A stretch of 64,000 nt of DNA, taken from the NCBI RefSeq assembly GCF_040436345.1, contig NC_133225.1, positions 23,703,040-23,767,039 of the forward strand, read 5' to 3'. Position numbers and translations under genes: made by a program. The notes under the pieces were generated by a model, which worked only from the letters and a program-made list of their open reading frames with translations, was not told where the DNA came from and ran no database searches. Of this stretch, positions 37,640 to 56,574 are shown one piece after another (the first letter of the stretch is position 1; the number at the start of each line of letters is the position of its first letter). The stretch comes from Pagrus major. Taxonomy: Eukaryota > Chordata > Actinopteri > Spariformes > Sparidae.

Positions 37640-38941
37640 GGTTGACAAGAGGACTCAAAAAAAAGGACACACGGGTTTCATTTCACCTGGACAAAGACAC
37701 CCTGAGAGCAGTGATCAGCTCTCTCTCTCAGCTCTGTGTGATATTTAATCTGGCTGATGGGGTTTTTTTTCTCTCTACTTACTCTACGGAGATTTTTTTT
37801 AAAAAAAAGAAAAAAGAAAAGGCGATTCTGTGTTCAAAAACTGGACTTATTCGCATATTAAAACATAAATGTTGCATGTGCGTCCATCATATCGTTAAAG
37901 TCGATAAAGGAGACTGTTTTGACCCGCTGCCTCCAGCGGTGACATTTCATTTGGCTGGAGAGGGTTTAACAATGTGTCAGCGAACACTGAGGGACTCACG
38001 TCTTTTGTGTTTGTCGTTTTGTTTGCTTTCGTTTCCCCCTTGTCTTTGTAGCCAAATACCTGCGACTGAATATTTTCTTATTTCGTTTTATTTGTGTGTG
38101 TCATCTGGAGAAAAAGTGTGCATGCAGGAACAAAACCAAAGCCAATTCATGAACTCACGCTTTTTTACATTTAGAAAAGAACAGCCCTCTTTTGTTTTCT
38201 AAACACATCATTTTATTAAAACAATCTATTAGTGTATGTTAGCCTTCATATTTAATTACTGCCTCTGAATAAATTGAAGTAGATTGATCTGGACGATTCT
38301 CTGTCATATTTCGTTTAGTTACTGAGAGCTGATTCGCCCTAATTTATGTTTTCAATTTTCCTTTTTTATTCCCGGACCATATCAAGTCTTAAAACACATA
38401 GTAATAATCGCTGTTTATTCGTGCACTGCGTTGACCTCCATTCCAAACCCTTTGACGCGTTTTAAAAATGAAATAAAAACAGTCCTAACCAGGTTTAAAA
38501 TGGCGTGGGAATCCAGGGTGGCTCGCTAAGGCCGCTGACTTTTGTCATATAAATAAATAAAATAAAATATCAGCCTTCAATATGAACAAAATTAATAAGC
38601 CTACATTTTAAAAAAAGCGTCATATATTTATATTTCCCCAGCACCGCTCAGCTTGCACGATTTTGCTGTCATTTACAACAACGTTAGCCTGTATATTAAC
38701 ATAATTAAGACTGTAAGGATGCAAATATTTGTTTGCAAGATCCCGTAAATAAAAATAAAGATAGAGAAGGAGAGTTCACCTTCCACCACATCTCCTTGTT
38801 TATCCCGGAGAATAATCACCCTCATGCATCAGATCTGTCGCGCATTGCTTCACACGCTCTCCTCCGCCTCTATTCAAGGCTTAAAAAGCCAACTTTGTGT
38901 TATTATTTTTCCCCAAGAAAGACGCGCAGAAAAGGTCTTAC

Positions 38942-39105
38942 CTGAGGCTGTGCTGTGTGTGAGATCCCTGTGCAGCGCGCAGGCTGAGCAGCTCCGGACT
39001 GTGCGCGCTGAGGAGGCAGAGGAGACGCTGCTGCCGGTAGATGGGGGGCTGTTCCTCTGTTTCTGAGCTTACACTTCGAGTTCGAGCGTCAATTAAAACA
39101 CAAGA
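38942..39105 (-). other. Candidate noncoding first exon of lhx9
   Basis: On the minus strand CAGCCTCAG|GTAAGACC is a near-consensus splice donor, with the last exon base at 38942. The upstream 120 bp is GC-rich with GCGCGC words, and an AT-rich ATATTTAAAT box lies at about 39107-39118. The arrangement looks like a promoter with a short leader exon that could splice to lhx9 exon 1 about 3.4 kb away. No coding start is seen in it; in particular I did not find the alternative N-terminus known from mammalian LHX9. Confidence 0.35.
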
Positions 39106-41439
39106 CATTTAAATATTCCTCTCCCGTATGCAGGCAGCCCCCAACGCAGCGCACAGGAAACGCACAGAATATGGGGGAGCCATGAGCCAATGGCCTACCC
39201 AGCACGTAGGTTATAATGTGTGATGTTGTGGCGAATTAAATGATGAAAACTACAGAGTTTGGAGGCGCAGAACGGTGAACGACCACCTCTAGATGCAGGA
39301 ATATTTCATTAGAATAAGATGTTTTATTCTATTTAAAAGCCGCGTCATCTTTTGGGCTCATGCGTAATGTATGAATCCAGACCCTAAAGTTTTATTTAAC
39401 CCCAAAAGACGAGCAAACCGTTTAAGTTAAAGGCGGTTTCAAGCTCTTAAAAATTATAATCACTAAATTTGCAATCACTAATCGCACATGCACGAGTTGA
39501 TGATGTATGAGATTCAAGTGATTACAGCTGGAGTTTACCTGCTGGTTTGTGTGGATTAATAAACAGAGTAGATCAATCAAACATATGACTAAGATGCACA
39601 GCACAGCGACACAAAGCCTGCTGGGAAAAATAAAATAAATTATGGTTTTATTGAGACCAAAATCTAATTCATTTTTACAATTAAAGTGCAAAATCATGTC
39701 TGATTTTGACGTCTTTTAATCACGTGGACATGATCATCTAAACCAATAAGAGAAGACCATCAATTATTCTTCAGCTCCAGCATCATTACACCAGCACAGA
39801 TATTGATAAAAAAAGGCCTTTATTTAGCAATAATCCAAAGATCTCGTTTATTTTTCTATTATTCCACAACTTATATTGAATTTGTCCTCCAAAAATAGCA
39901 GAAATATGGAAATAATTTCATCGCTGGGTTCATATTTCACTTCCCCTCAACTGTATATCTCTCTAAGTCTCACCTGGAGAATACAGCTGACAGCCTTCAT
40001 ATGAATTCAGTGCAGCACTGAGTGTGTTTAGCCAGGAACCATTCACAACACACACTTGGCCTCATGTTGCAACATCTAATGAATAAAGAAATGCAGTTGA
40101 TGAAAGATTAAGCACTATTTAATAATGTCAAGTTTTTAGTAAATATTAATATTGTTTATGCTTTGAAGACGGTTCGATTGTGCCCCGGCCTCTTAACAAG
40201 ACAGCATTTTCTCAATTTAAAACAAATATTCATCACCTTATTATATAATGTTCCTTTTTTTTTTCATTTGTATTGGTGTTACTGCCTCGTGCATTATTGG
40301 ATTATTACTCATCTGATGACAAGATATTAAATAATAACGACACTGATAAAAGAATATAAAACAGTTTAAAGAGCATGGTGCCTCCGCTTGAATTTGACTA
40401 TTTTCTGTTAAAAACAGGAAGTCTACTCACACCGGCCACTTGGAGGATGACACACTGAGGTGTAGATGGATTTAAATTGACAATAAAGTGAATGGGATAT
40501 TGTGTTGAGTGAGCAAAGGGTGGCAATTAATTACACCTCTGCACTGCCTGCATAAATGATCATGTGCCATACTGCTAACAGTCATTTTGCTTTGCTGCTT
40601 CCGCCTGGGCTGACATCACAATGTATCTCATCAATAATGCAACAGCACTGAGATCCATTTCACTGTGTACCACGACGTGTACCGTGCACACAGCGTTCTC
40701 CGAGCATGATACCCAGACAGGCTCTGCAGCCGGCGTGCTCGGTTCAACAGTGCAGCCACAGACACAGCATCTATCCGGGGATGCTCCCCTGGCTGCCTGG
40801 CTCCTAGGGCATGGTGGTTAGATTACCACACATCCAGGGTTCATCTGGAGTTATCATTTCTGGGTCACCTCAAGTGACACTCAGTCTCGCAGAGGGAGCT
40901 CTCAAAGCATGGCCAGAAAAGGAAGCGAAAGGAGAGGTGGAGGCGAGGAGGCAAGGAGTCAAAGGGAGGCGAGAGGAGGGAGGAGGCGGGCGGCGGTAAG
41001 GAAGGAAGGCTCTCCCAGGATCCACCGTGGTGCAGGGAACCACGGGCTAAACACTGACAGGATGAAGGAGAGGAGTGGGAAGGGAGAGGGGGGTTTGAGG
41101 AGAAGGAGGAGGAGGAGGAGGAACAGAGGGAGGAGTGAAGTACTGTAAAGCTGTATCCCAGTCACATGTATCCCAGTCACATGAGCCAGGGTGGGTGTGT
41201 GAGACATCCTGGAAATATTTACAAACACACAGTGGACATGGCTTCATCATTTTTGGAGGAAATATCAAAATACATATAAAGATGGGTGAAATATGAGCGC
41301 AGCAACTAGAATTAAAATGTCTAACAGTGATTTAGAATAATACTGATGGACAGGAATAAGCCTATAAATAGATTTTTGAGGCGCCTCAATCCTCATGTAT
41401 CCTGTTTTTCATTTCCATCCTTATTTTCTCTCTCCAGGT

Positions 41440-41620
41440 CTTTTTCTCCCTCACTTTTTCCCCTCTCCTCCTCCAACTCCCCGCTTCTTCTTCTTCTTCC
41501 TCCACTTTCTCTTTTCTGCCTCTTCCAACCAACCCCCCTCCCTTCACCCCCCCCCCCACACCCACCAACCCCCCCCCACCCCCTCCACCCCTCCTTCGAT
41601 CTCCTCCCTGCTCTGCTCTG
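41440..41620 (+). repeat. Polypyrimidine tract
   Basis: Nearly pure C/T on the plus strand with several runs of seven or more C around 41537-41582. The long open frame that crosses it (41346-41909) owes its Pro/Ser-rich composition to this tract. Confidence 0.8.
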
Positions 41621-42717
41621 CTGGAGCTCAAATCACAACCCCGGTCCCTGGCAGATGGAGGATAGGAGAGAGAAGCTCTTAACTAGCCAGCCTGAGCCTC
41701 TGCTCTCTGCACACCAACTGCTGCCTGCCTCCCCTCCCTGCCTCCAGAACGGCTCCAACAGCACAACGCCACCTCCACCCACCACCCCCCTCCATCTCCT
41801 CTGGGGACAGAGTATCCTCCTGGGGAATGGTGCGCATATTAGTCCATATCTGGCCACACTAGAAAGGACATGGAAACATAATAGATGGATGTTCTTTATC
41901 GCTATATAACCTTACGGGGCAAGGCGGCTTTTTTTTTTGAGGAGACACGGTAGTTTAGGTGACGCTTGGATTAATATTGTCAAACACTCTCTTTCTTCCT
42001 ACTTAAGCCTTTCATTGAAGACAGGAGAGAACACAATAAAGAAGAGGTTAGATAGTGAAACAGCTTCAAAAAAAAAAAAAGGCAATTACATCACTTGTCT
42101 TTTAAGTGTATGACTGCAAAGAGTCAAAACCAGGAGGGAAATAAACAGGCCAAAGTGCTCCTCGGGCACTTAGGTGCCTGTGACTGCCCCTGACTCTCCT
42201 TTTATCTGGGCTCATCTGGCCGCTACGACTTGCCCTGGCATGAGCCTGACCACCAGTTGCGGTCTGAGGGAGAAACTGCTCCACTGTGCTATTTGCAGCC
42301 CTGTCTGTCCAAAGGAATCTGGTGCCCTGACTGTCACTCAGTGGCCATGTGTGTTTTTTATCACTAATTCTACCACAGGGATCGGGTTGTCCATATGACC
42401 ACTGTGGAGGCTGCTGCCCCGAGGCGAGCTGACATTGTCTGTGTAGAGCGACCAGACGTTGATGTAGGGGCTGCTCAAATGCTGCTTGAATATCAAGACG
42501 GGCGTGCACGTCTCGGCACGTGCACGCACGCACAAAGCAGTGCCCGGCCAATTGCTGAGACTGATGTTCCTTTCAGCCATCATACGGCTGACACTCAAGT
42601 TGTTTTTTTTCCCCGCCAAGCCTATGTCAGTTCCTGGCTGGTCTGGCCAACAGTGATGGAGACACTGTAACTGACTGTGGTTGGGTCCACTGGCCGCAGG
42701 GCTGCTGCGCTTGTTTG

Positions 42718-42760
42718 AGATGGAGGGGAGGGGAGGGAAGGGGGGTTGAGGGAGGAGGGG
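42718..42760 (+). repeat. G-rich tract with quadruplex potential
   Basis: Runs GGAGGGGAGGGGAGGGAAGGG are followed by further G runs, enough for a G-quadruplex. No adjacent gene start is supported. Confidence 0.6.
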
Positions 42761-43393
42761 CTGCTTGGCCTGTCAACTGGTTGTGACTAGAGCCTGTCTG
42801 GTCACAGATCCAAACTGGACAGCTCTCTCTTTCTCTGCGGCTAGTGCCACCGTCCTGCAGAAAGGCACACGGTATAGAGCTGCCACTCTGCTCCAGCACA
42901 GCATATGCTCCAGCTGAAGGTCAGAGATGTTCAGTCCAAAACGCCTGAAATAAACACCTCACATGTCTGCTCGGCTGTTCTAACTTGGGAGCACATCTGC
43001 ACTGAGGGGATATGACCATGTGTGTGTGTGTGCGTGTGTGTGTGTGTGTGCTTACATATCTGCTTATATTGAGAAATAAAACTTTAAATTTCTTCATTTT
43101 TCATCATTCTGCTGGTGTTGCATAATACAGGCAAATTCAACAAAATGAATTCATGAGTGAGTGAGGTTGACTGAGGCATTTTCCGGGTGAGGTTATAAGC
43201 TTGTCAGATAAAATCAAATTTGATAAATTAATCAAAGACTGGGTATCACAAACAATTTATCTGCAAGACAAGAATCAGGGAACAAAACTGGTCTGATCAG
43301 ACTTTTTGTTAAATGCTCTCACTGTGTAAAAAGTGATGTCATACTCAAGGGCACAAGAGAAGAAAATGTACTAAGACTGTTTCTTTACGTATA

Positions 43394-43870
43394 TTAAAGG
43401 GGCTCTATGTAGTTTTGGAGAAGAAATTCAAACTCAGAATTGTAATATTTGCAATATTAATGAGGTAATAATACAAACTCAGGAATATTTATTTTTTCCA
43501 TTTTTGAATAAACAAGCTGTTGTCAGAGGGAAATAAGGTTTAGAGCTACAAAGGTGGCAGGGTCCGCCACATATAAACAAGATTAAACAGTATAAAATTG
43601 TGTTGTTTGCAAGAAAAATGTATTTTTGAGTCTCATTCCCAACTCATCAAATGATGACGCTCTGGGATGGCTGCTGACCCATCATCCAAAAGCTTTCCAA
43701 AAATTGTGAATGAGACTCAAAAATCAACATGTCTTACAAACAGCCCCTTTAAGGTCAGTTTCTTTATTCAGTCATGAAAACAAAGACAGTTTGTTTATTT
43801 CAGCATTAAAAAAAACAGTCAATGAAGATCTTTCTCTCCTGATTAAAATTTCTACAGAATGCACCTTTAA
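43394..43870 (+). mobile_element. MITE, family A, copy 2 (interrupted)
   Basis: The left end GGGGCTCTATGTAGTTTTGG and internal GGCAGGGTCCGCCACATATA match copy 1 at 23577 in the same orientation; the right end runs to CACCTTTAA. Compared with copy 1 it has an extra block of about 145 bp (43605-43750) inserted between GTGTTGT and CCTTTAAGGTCAG. Confidence 0.75.
43605..43750. mobile_element. MITE, family B, inserted inside family A
   Basis: The block is itself an inverted repeat: TTTTTGAGTCTCATTCCCAA on the left is mirrored by GTGAATGAGACTCAAAAATC on the right. A second, free-standing copy of this family is at 58568-58734. It is absent from family A copy 1, giving a clean filled-versus-empty comparison. 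Confidence 0.75.
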
Positions 43871-45665
43871 CATGATGATCAACTGGATGTCTGTGGTTCG
43901 ATTTTCTAGTAAATTTCTCCATAAATCTGTCGAAGAGATTTGCTTGCTGTTTGTGTCTCAGTCACCAACTGCTCGACAAGAACATGATAAGAAAAAAAAA
44001 AAAAAAAATCAAACTGTGCCATCACTGGATTGGGAAGACGTGGAGGGATGAGGCAGACATGAAAGTTGGCCTATTTCATGGTCAGGCTGCGGGACCGCCG
44101 AGGCCCTGAATGGCAATGCATCTACTTTAATGTGACAGACAAGTCCCTAGGCAAAACCCGCAGAGCCGCGGCAGGCAAGCGGGCCCAGGTACTTGATGAG
44201 TGTGACACCTTCACCGTCCCGCTGCAGAAATGTTGCTGCCGCACGCTCCGCTGCCTCGGTTTAGAATAACACCAAATAAATTCGCCTCTCATCCCGCCTG
44301 ACGACGCGTCCCCGAGAACCTGTCCTCCCCAGCACTGTTGGGATCATGAATCTCCTTGTAGCCGCTCACAGGGCTTTGCTCCGATCACTAAGCACTTGCC
44401 TTTGGGACCCACCTGCCGAGGAGAAATTGTGGCCGCGCCAGTAGGCGGCTGCAGCAGGATTCCGCGGCAGACACATCCTCTCATCCCGACGCTGTTTGCC
44501 CAATCAGGCGGAGACAGGAGAGTGTGTGTGGCAGGTTCACAGCCAGCGCCCGGAGGCATCGCGCTGCCTACCCACATGCACTCACAAATCACAAATCAAG
44601 TGCCACATCTTTCCTCAACATCTCTTGCACGCACAGGTAGTGCTGCATGAGCACTTGACCTTACCTTGTACTATTACTGTGGGCTACAGAGCGGTGTTTA
44701 GTGCAACCTTTATTCTATATTGGCCTATTAGGAGCCACAGGGCGTTCTGACGGAGTAAGCCTGCCTATGCATGTGTGCGTCTAAGCCTGAGCTGATCTAT
44801 TGCAGTGCTGGGATGAGAGGGCCCAGGAGTTCATTAGGCTGCAGCTCAGGAGAGCAGCCGCGGGGAGCTTCGCCGTAGCCAAGTGTTGCCAGGAGGCTGA
44901 GCTGCGAGTCCGGTGGGGAGGAGTGCTGTTGATGTCCATGGCATGTTTGTTAACAGCCTGATTCCATCAAGTGGTGTAAAAGCAGAGCAGCCAAGTGTAA
45001 GGGCTGACCCTTGGCCCCTGCCTATTTTTAACAACACAGCGTTTCAGTCAAAGGTAGACAGTTCAGTCGAGCACTTGCGGAGTGTAAATGATGCTAATAT
45101 TCATGCAGCCGTACATTTGGGAGGGAAAATAACAAGAGATGCAAAGCAAAAGAGCACAAGACTCCATCTCACTATCTGCGGTTACTTTCGCTTATATGCC
45201 CTTTATCTTCAGGGCGAAGATCTAAAATGCTCTCTCAGTTTTCATCTCCATACTCCCACAACCCTTGTAAATGCATCAGAGGAGCGGAATACCACAAAAT
45301 ATTAAATACTCCTAAAGAGCAGCGAAAAAATGAAGCTCAAGGCAGTTCATTGGACATCGGAGGGGAAAAAAAACATGTCAGGAAAACACAGCAAAACCAA
45401 AATGTGATGAAAGACTATTTTACATGAGGTTCTAGTGAACAAATCCTTTTCTCCTACTTGGCTGTCTTATGAGAATGAAAACAATCCTGAGAATAGTTGT
45501 GATTCATTGCAGGAAGGTATTGCACAGACACTACCCATATTTCATCATTTCGTACACTGCTAAAAAATGACTCTCAAGTGGTCCAAATAACGACAGGCAG
45601 AAGATAAGCAAAGCCTGACGCTGGGTTCCATTCTTCACAGGCATTTTACCTTCGTCATGTCAGGC

Positions 45666-51699
<6,034 letters not shown>

Positions 51700-52019
51700 G
51701 CTCCTGTGAAACTTCTGTGTCTGGGTGAGAAACGGGGGGAAGTTGAACTACTTGGATATCGTTTCTTCCTTCCTGGCTACTGTGTGCACAGATAAATCAA
51801 ACCATCTCTTAATTAAACAGTGACGGGTGATTATCATCACTACTATCATTAGTTCTTATCAAAGATCGTCTATGGTACATGTTTACTTTTTGCCTGCACA
51901 GATATGTGTTGCACTTCCTCCTTCGCCAGACACACTGGTGCCATGTGACCACCTCGTCACACTGGCCCACTGGCGCACACAGCGCCCCTGCTGTTACACT
52001 GCAGCCACCAGGAGTCCCT

Positions 52020-53412
52020 GGAGGTATGAGGACATCTGCTCTTGACTGATATCTACACTTTACTGACATGTACACTTTGCTGAAGGATACATGGCAAAAA
52101 ATAAAAATAAAAAATACAAATCACAAATCCACATCTAATTTATCAGATTCATTTGATCTTGAATTATAGTTCACATTGTTGTGTAAATGTCTTTATGCCT
52201 GTATAATAACGTGTCTGTCCTTGTGAAGCACTTCGGTGCCAAACCTGTTAACTTTTCAAGTGTTACATAAATAAAATCAAGTTGAAACTCATTTTGCCTT
52301 CCGTCTTCATTTCTTTTGTGGAGCAACTTCTGTGTTTGAAAGGTGCTGTGTAACAAAAACGTATTACGTAAGAAATACTTGACCACTAGATACTGATCAG
52401 AGAAAATCTAACATTTTCATTTCCATATTTGCATAAAGCATGCAATGCTTTCCTCTAAAAGGAATCCTGCACCAGTTTCATACTAATTAAAGTAACAGTT
52501 CACCAGATTGAGAAATACACATCTTACATGCAGACATTATTGGTTTTCTCACGATGTGATATATACAAATATATATACCAAGTAATGACCTTATTTTATC
52601 AAATCTGATTTAAACCTGGTGCAATGAGGATATCTACTCTTGACTAATATCTACACTTAATGAAGGATACATGGCAACAACAAAAAATCACAAATCCACA
52701 GGAAATAATCATCTCAGAGTCATTATCACTGCATTTATTATATCTTCTTCATCAGATTCATTTGGTTTTGAATTATAATTGACAGTGTTTTGTTTTTATT
52801 TTGCTGTATTTCTTTAACATTCGTCATGCACCTTCATGTTTTTATGCTTGCCTGGTTAAACCTGCTTGGTTTTTGTTGCCTTACTATACACATATATGTT
52901 TTTATGCGTCTATACATATGTCTGTCTTTGTGAAGCTCTTTGGTGCAAAACCTGTGCTATATAAGTGCTATATAAATGAAATAAACTTGAAACTTATTTT
53001 GCTTAAGTTTGTGGAGCAATTTGTGACGTCTGTGTATGAAAGGTGCTATGTAAATAAAACGTAATAATATGCTAAAGTGACAAATACTTGACCTATTGAT
53101 CAGCAAAAATCAAACAACTAAAAAACAGAGAGAAAAATCCATTCTCTTGAGCATTCAAGGATGCATTACTGTACTTTCCTCTGAAAAGAAACGCTGCATC
53201 AGTTTGTTACTAATTAAAGGGACAGTTCGTCCAAATTGAGAAATACACATCTTACATGCAGATAGTGTAGATTTATCATGCTGTGATATATTTAAATATA
53301 TATACTGAATAACAGTCTGATTTTATCAAATCAGATTTAACCCTGGTGATATAAGGATTAACTGATATCTACACTACACTACACTAATGAAGGATACGTA
53401 GCAAAAAGGGAA
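52020..53412. repeat. Local tandem duplication with 2.1 units
   Basis: Unit A (about 52020-52617) and unit B (about 52618-53340) share blocks in the same order: GATATCTACACTT, GAAGGATACATGGCAA, CAGATTCATTTG, a TTTGGTGC/ACCTGT block, AATAAAAC, AAATACTTGACC, TTTCCTCT, GAGAAATACACATCTTACAT and GATTTAAACCTGGTG. A short third copy of the opening block is at 53341-53412. Within the units, words such as GTGCTATATAAATGAAATAA resemble the 3' tails of fish LINE elements of L2 type, so the duplicated unit may include retroposon remnants. Confidence 0.75.
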
Positions 53413-55174
53413 AAAAAAGTGATTTGTTTACAGTAAGTATTAGAGCACGACTGATATAATGGTTGGCCGATACTATCGACCAATAGTGGCATATTGGCAT
53501 ATGTGAAAATATCTTCCTGGGAAAAACAGACAGTTGTCCCCCTCTATAGCTGATATCATTGTAATCATATGCATTGAAAGCACTTGTGTTGATTATAGAT
53601 GAAAAACAATGTGTTTTAAAGATTTTAAAGATTTGGTCCCACCTTTATATACTTCACAGAGGCATTAGTGTTACATACGAGCATACGACTGTGGAGCAGT
53701 CTGTGGGAGTGTGTTGGAAGTTATTTGCCTTTCAGTTATCTGGTATGATTCAATAGTAGCCATCCGCATTTTCTCCATATACATTAAATGCAACAGTAGT
53801 TTTGATGGCACCTTTGGTGTCCCCTTCAGGAACTTCTCTTGAGAAACTGTTGTTTTTATTCCCCCCAAACAGTGAAATGTAATATCCGCCCTTGTAAATC
53901 GGTATCAGCATATATGTTGTCCGATAAAACTTTTTGTTTATAGAGATTATAATGCATGAAAATATGCTTGTAGTAATTCATAATTATTAAATTACCTATG
54001 AAGTTCACTGTTTTTAGAAAAGAAAAGTTTGTTGTTAAAGTGTATTATGTCCTTCCTCTGTTACAGTGTTTGCTAGACATGTTTGAGGGATCATTGCAAA
54101 AAAGTGTATCAGTCAATATATTAATGTTGGACATTTTCAGCCCCAAAAATCAACTATGTATGCAATATGATGAATGCCATTTTACGATACTTAAATAAAT
54201 ATACATTTTGCTTGAATACACTTCTCTCTACACTCTCCCTCTATTGATACCTATGCCATATACTAAAGGCTCTCCTTGACTGCAAAGACACTTTCCATAA
54301 TATTCAAGTAATATAGCGACTTGGACAAAGCACTGAAAGGTTGATGAGTGGACATTAATGAGTCCTCTCAAGGTTATCCATTGCTGTGAGCCACCTCTGA
54401 CGATGTGTCTACTACAGAATTCTGGATAATGAAACCTGACAAGTGTCTTTTGACTGACATTGGGGGGTCAATTTACCCACAGACAAATTACACATCACTG
54501 GTAAAAATATATGCACACTTAGAATGAGAGACATTATGTACAAAGATTTAAAAGAAAAAAAATGATGATGATTTTGATTTACATTGCAGTAGTCCCAGAA
54601 GCAGCGTTTGTAATAACTCAACCGCCTGCCGCATATTCACAAACTGAAAAAAACACAGGGAGCTCTTGTACATTTACTTGTGAGTGACGTTTCTATTCAA
54701 CAAGATAAATCATGTGCACCTCAGCTAAGTCAAATGTTTGAAGCCACCCTCAAAATGTATTGTCAGGGCCTCAGAAGGACAATGAGACATTGTATTGTTT
54801 CTTTTTTCCGTGTTAGCTTCCCTTAAATGAATATAATCTGGGACTGTTTACTGTTTACAGTTCTCTGAAATGTGAAACCTCCCTGGTTCCCAATGCCCAA
54901 GACTCATGAGAGCTTTATGTATGTGTCTCTTTGTGTGTCATACTGCTTTTTTTTCCTCTTTTTTTTCATGTTAAGGCAGCAGCCCTGCCATTATCATTTC
55001 ATACGGATGCCTGAAACAGCATGCCCCAGTCTGCTGCCACTTAATTACCTTCCAGTCAGCCTGAAGAAATCTGGCTGTGATCCAGACAGACTCTCTGGAG
55101 AGAAGAGAGAAGTACATCTAAGTCATTGGTTTCAATTTACCATGGGACAAATATTGCTTAAACATGCAAACAAT

Positions 55175-55932
55175 AAAAGGAAAGTCCACCCTAAAACAGA
55201 ATTTAAATCGCACTGAATATATGTGACTTTGGACTGTAGAGTTAACATCTATAAAAAGAAAAATGTTTCCCTTAAAATAGAAATAAAGAGCATCGTGTTG
55301 CTAATTGATTATGTCATCAGGTGTCACTTAAGGGAGTTGGTACACCGACAATACATTTGTTACTGACTCAATGGTCTCATGTAATCTCTGGTTCAGATAT
55401 TATATCATGGTATTCACGATAACCATGATATTTAAAAATGTAATATTGATGTTGAGTTAATAATAAACATGAAAGAAATGACAATATCATCTGATAGAAT
55501 CTAGTGAAGATGTTCGGCCTTATGCATCTTTTGTATATAAATTCATCTGGTTGCCTTTTCACTGCTAATTGAGCAAATTTTATGATTATTTTTTTTTTTA
55601 ATAGTTATGGTTACAGACTCTCTCCACCTCCCTACACTTGTTTGAGGGTAATTTGTTTGCCCAAATAAGAGACAAAACACACAGTAAACAAAATTAAAGA
55701 TAGATTTGATTGCTAGGATTTTTTCCCAAAAATTTCGGGAGAGATACTGTGATAAAATCGTACATCGGCCGTAATCGTACATAATCTTGTAGTACAAATC
55801 TGTTATCGTGACAGCCCTACTCTGAAATAACTTTGAACTTAATCAAGATTCACAGCTGAAACAAGGACCCGTCTCATGCAAATTCCCAAAAATGTAGAAA
55901 TAATTGTATTTTAGGGTGGATTCCCCCTTTAA
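55175..55932. mobile_element. DNA element with CCACCCTAAAA ends containing a hAT-like piece
   Basis: The left end AAAGGAAAGTCCACCCTAAA and the right end TTTTAGGGTGGATTCCCCCT are inverted partners. Between them lies a stretch from about 55385 to 55822 that ends TTATCGTGACAGCCCTA, a hAT-type end, which suggests a second element inside the first. The left end of the inner piece is unclear. Confidence 0.5.
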
Positions 55933-56021
55933 GAGGTTGGTGACTCAGCTGATTCATGAGCAATGTGTTTCATGTCGAGTCCTGAAGCAGATTCTAGTCA
56001 CATACAGCCCATTCTATACAT

Positions 56022-56069
<48 letters not shown>
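56022..56069. repeat. (TG)n microsatellite
   Basis: An uninterrupted array of about 24 TG units. Confidence 0.95.
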
Positions 56070-56071
<2 letters not shown>

Positions 56072-56574
56072 TGTGTGCCACGGTGAGTTTCTCATCATCT
56101 AAAAGCTTATGTAACTGAGTTATGTATTGCAATTTCAGCATTTATTTAATGTACCACTGTCGTCTAAGGTGGTTAGCGTAAGTAGCATTTACACATGACA
56201 CACTATAATTATGCCAGTCAGTCTGATCTGTTGGCTGCACTGAAGCAATTGGGGCCTTGCTCAAAGGCACTTCAGTGGTGGTAATCAGTGAGGGCTACTA
56301 GTAAGCACTTCTGTTCCACCTTAGATAGCTAAAGGCCTGTCTTCAATAGTTCTCTGCTCGGTTTTAATGCAAGTGACCCACATTGAGGTCATGGCCATCT
56401 TAACCTGTTGTGGACAGAAATTAATTTGTTGTTTGGCAGTGTTGTAAAAAGAACTCAAAGTAATTGGCTACATGGGTAAAATTAAAGATATCGTGATAAG
56501 ATATTACCTCGGTAAAAGTGATAGTCATCCATCTACCCTACAAATAATACTTGAGTTAAAGTACTTAAGTTGAG

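Larger units (their letters stand above)
39110..45665. other. Gene-free region between lhx9 and c1orf53
   Basis: No exon is recognised on either strand. Content is AT-rich DNA to about 40.5 kb, GA- and CT-rich tracts at 40.9-41.2 and 41.44-41.62 kb, a G-rich patch at 42718-42760, a nested pair of MITEs at 43394-43870, and then less AT-rich unique DNA at about 42.1-42.9 and 44.05-45.1 kb. The last two could be conserved regulatory elements of lhx9, which only comparison with other fish could show. Confidence 0.5.

Noticed and set aside
41346..41909. A 187-codon Pro/Ser-rich frame
   Set aside because: Created by a polypyrimidine tract.
44066..44269. A 67-codon plus-strand frame beginning MAYFMVRLRDRRGPEW
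   Set aside because: No recognised family, no splice or polyadenylation context, and its length is expected by chance in GC-richer DNA.
56210..56290. GGGGCCTTGCTCAAAGGCAC block as a SINE or tRNA-derived element
   Set aside because: The words recall a common fish repeat, but no A/B box pair or tail could be seen, so no feature is claimed.
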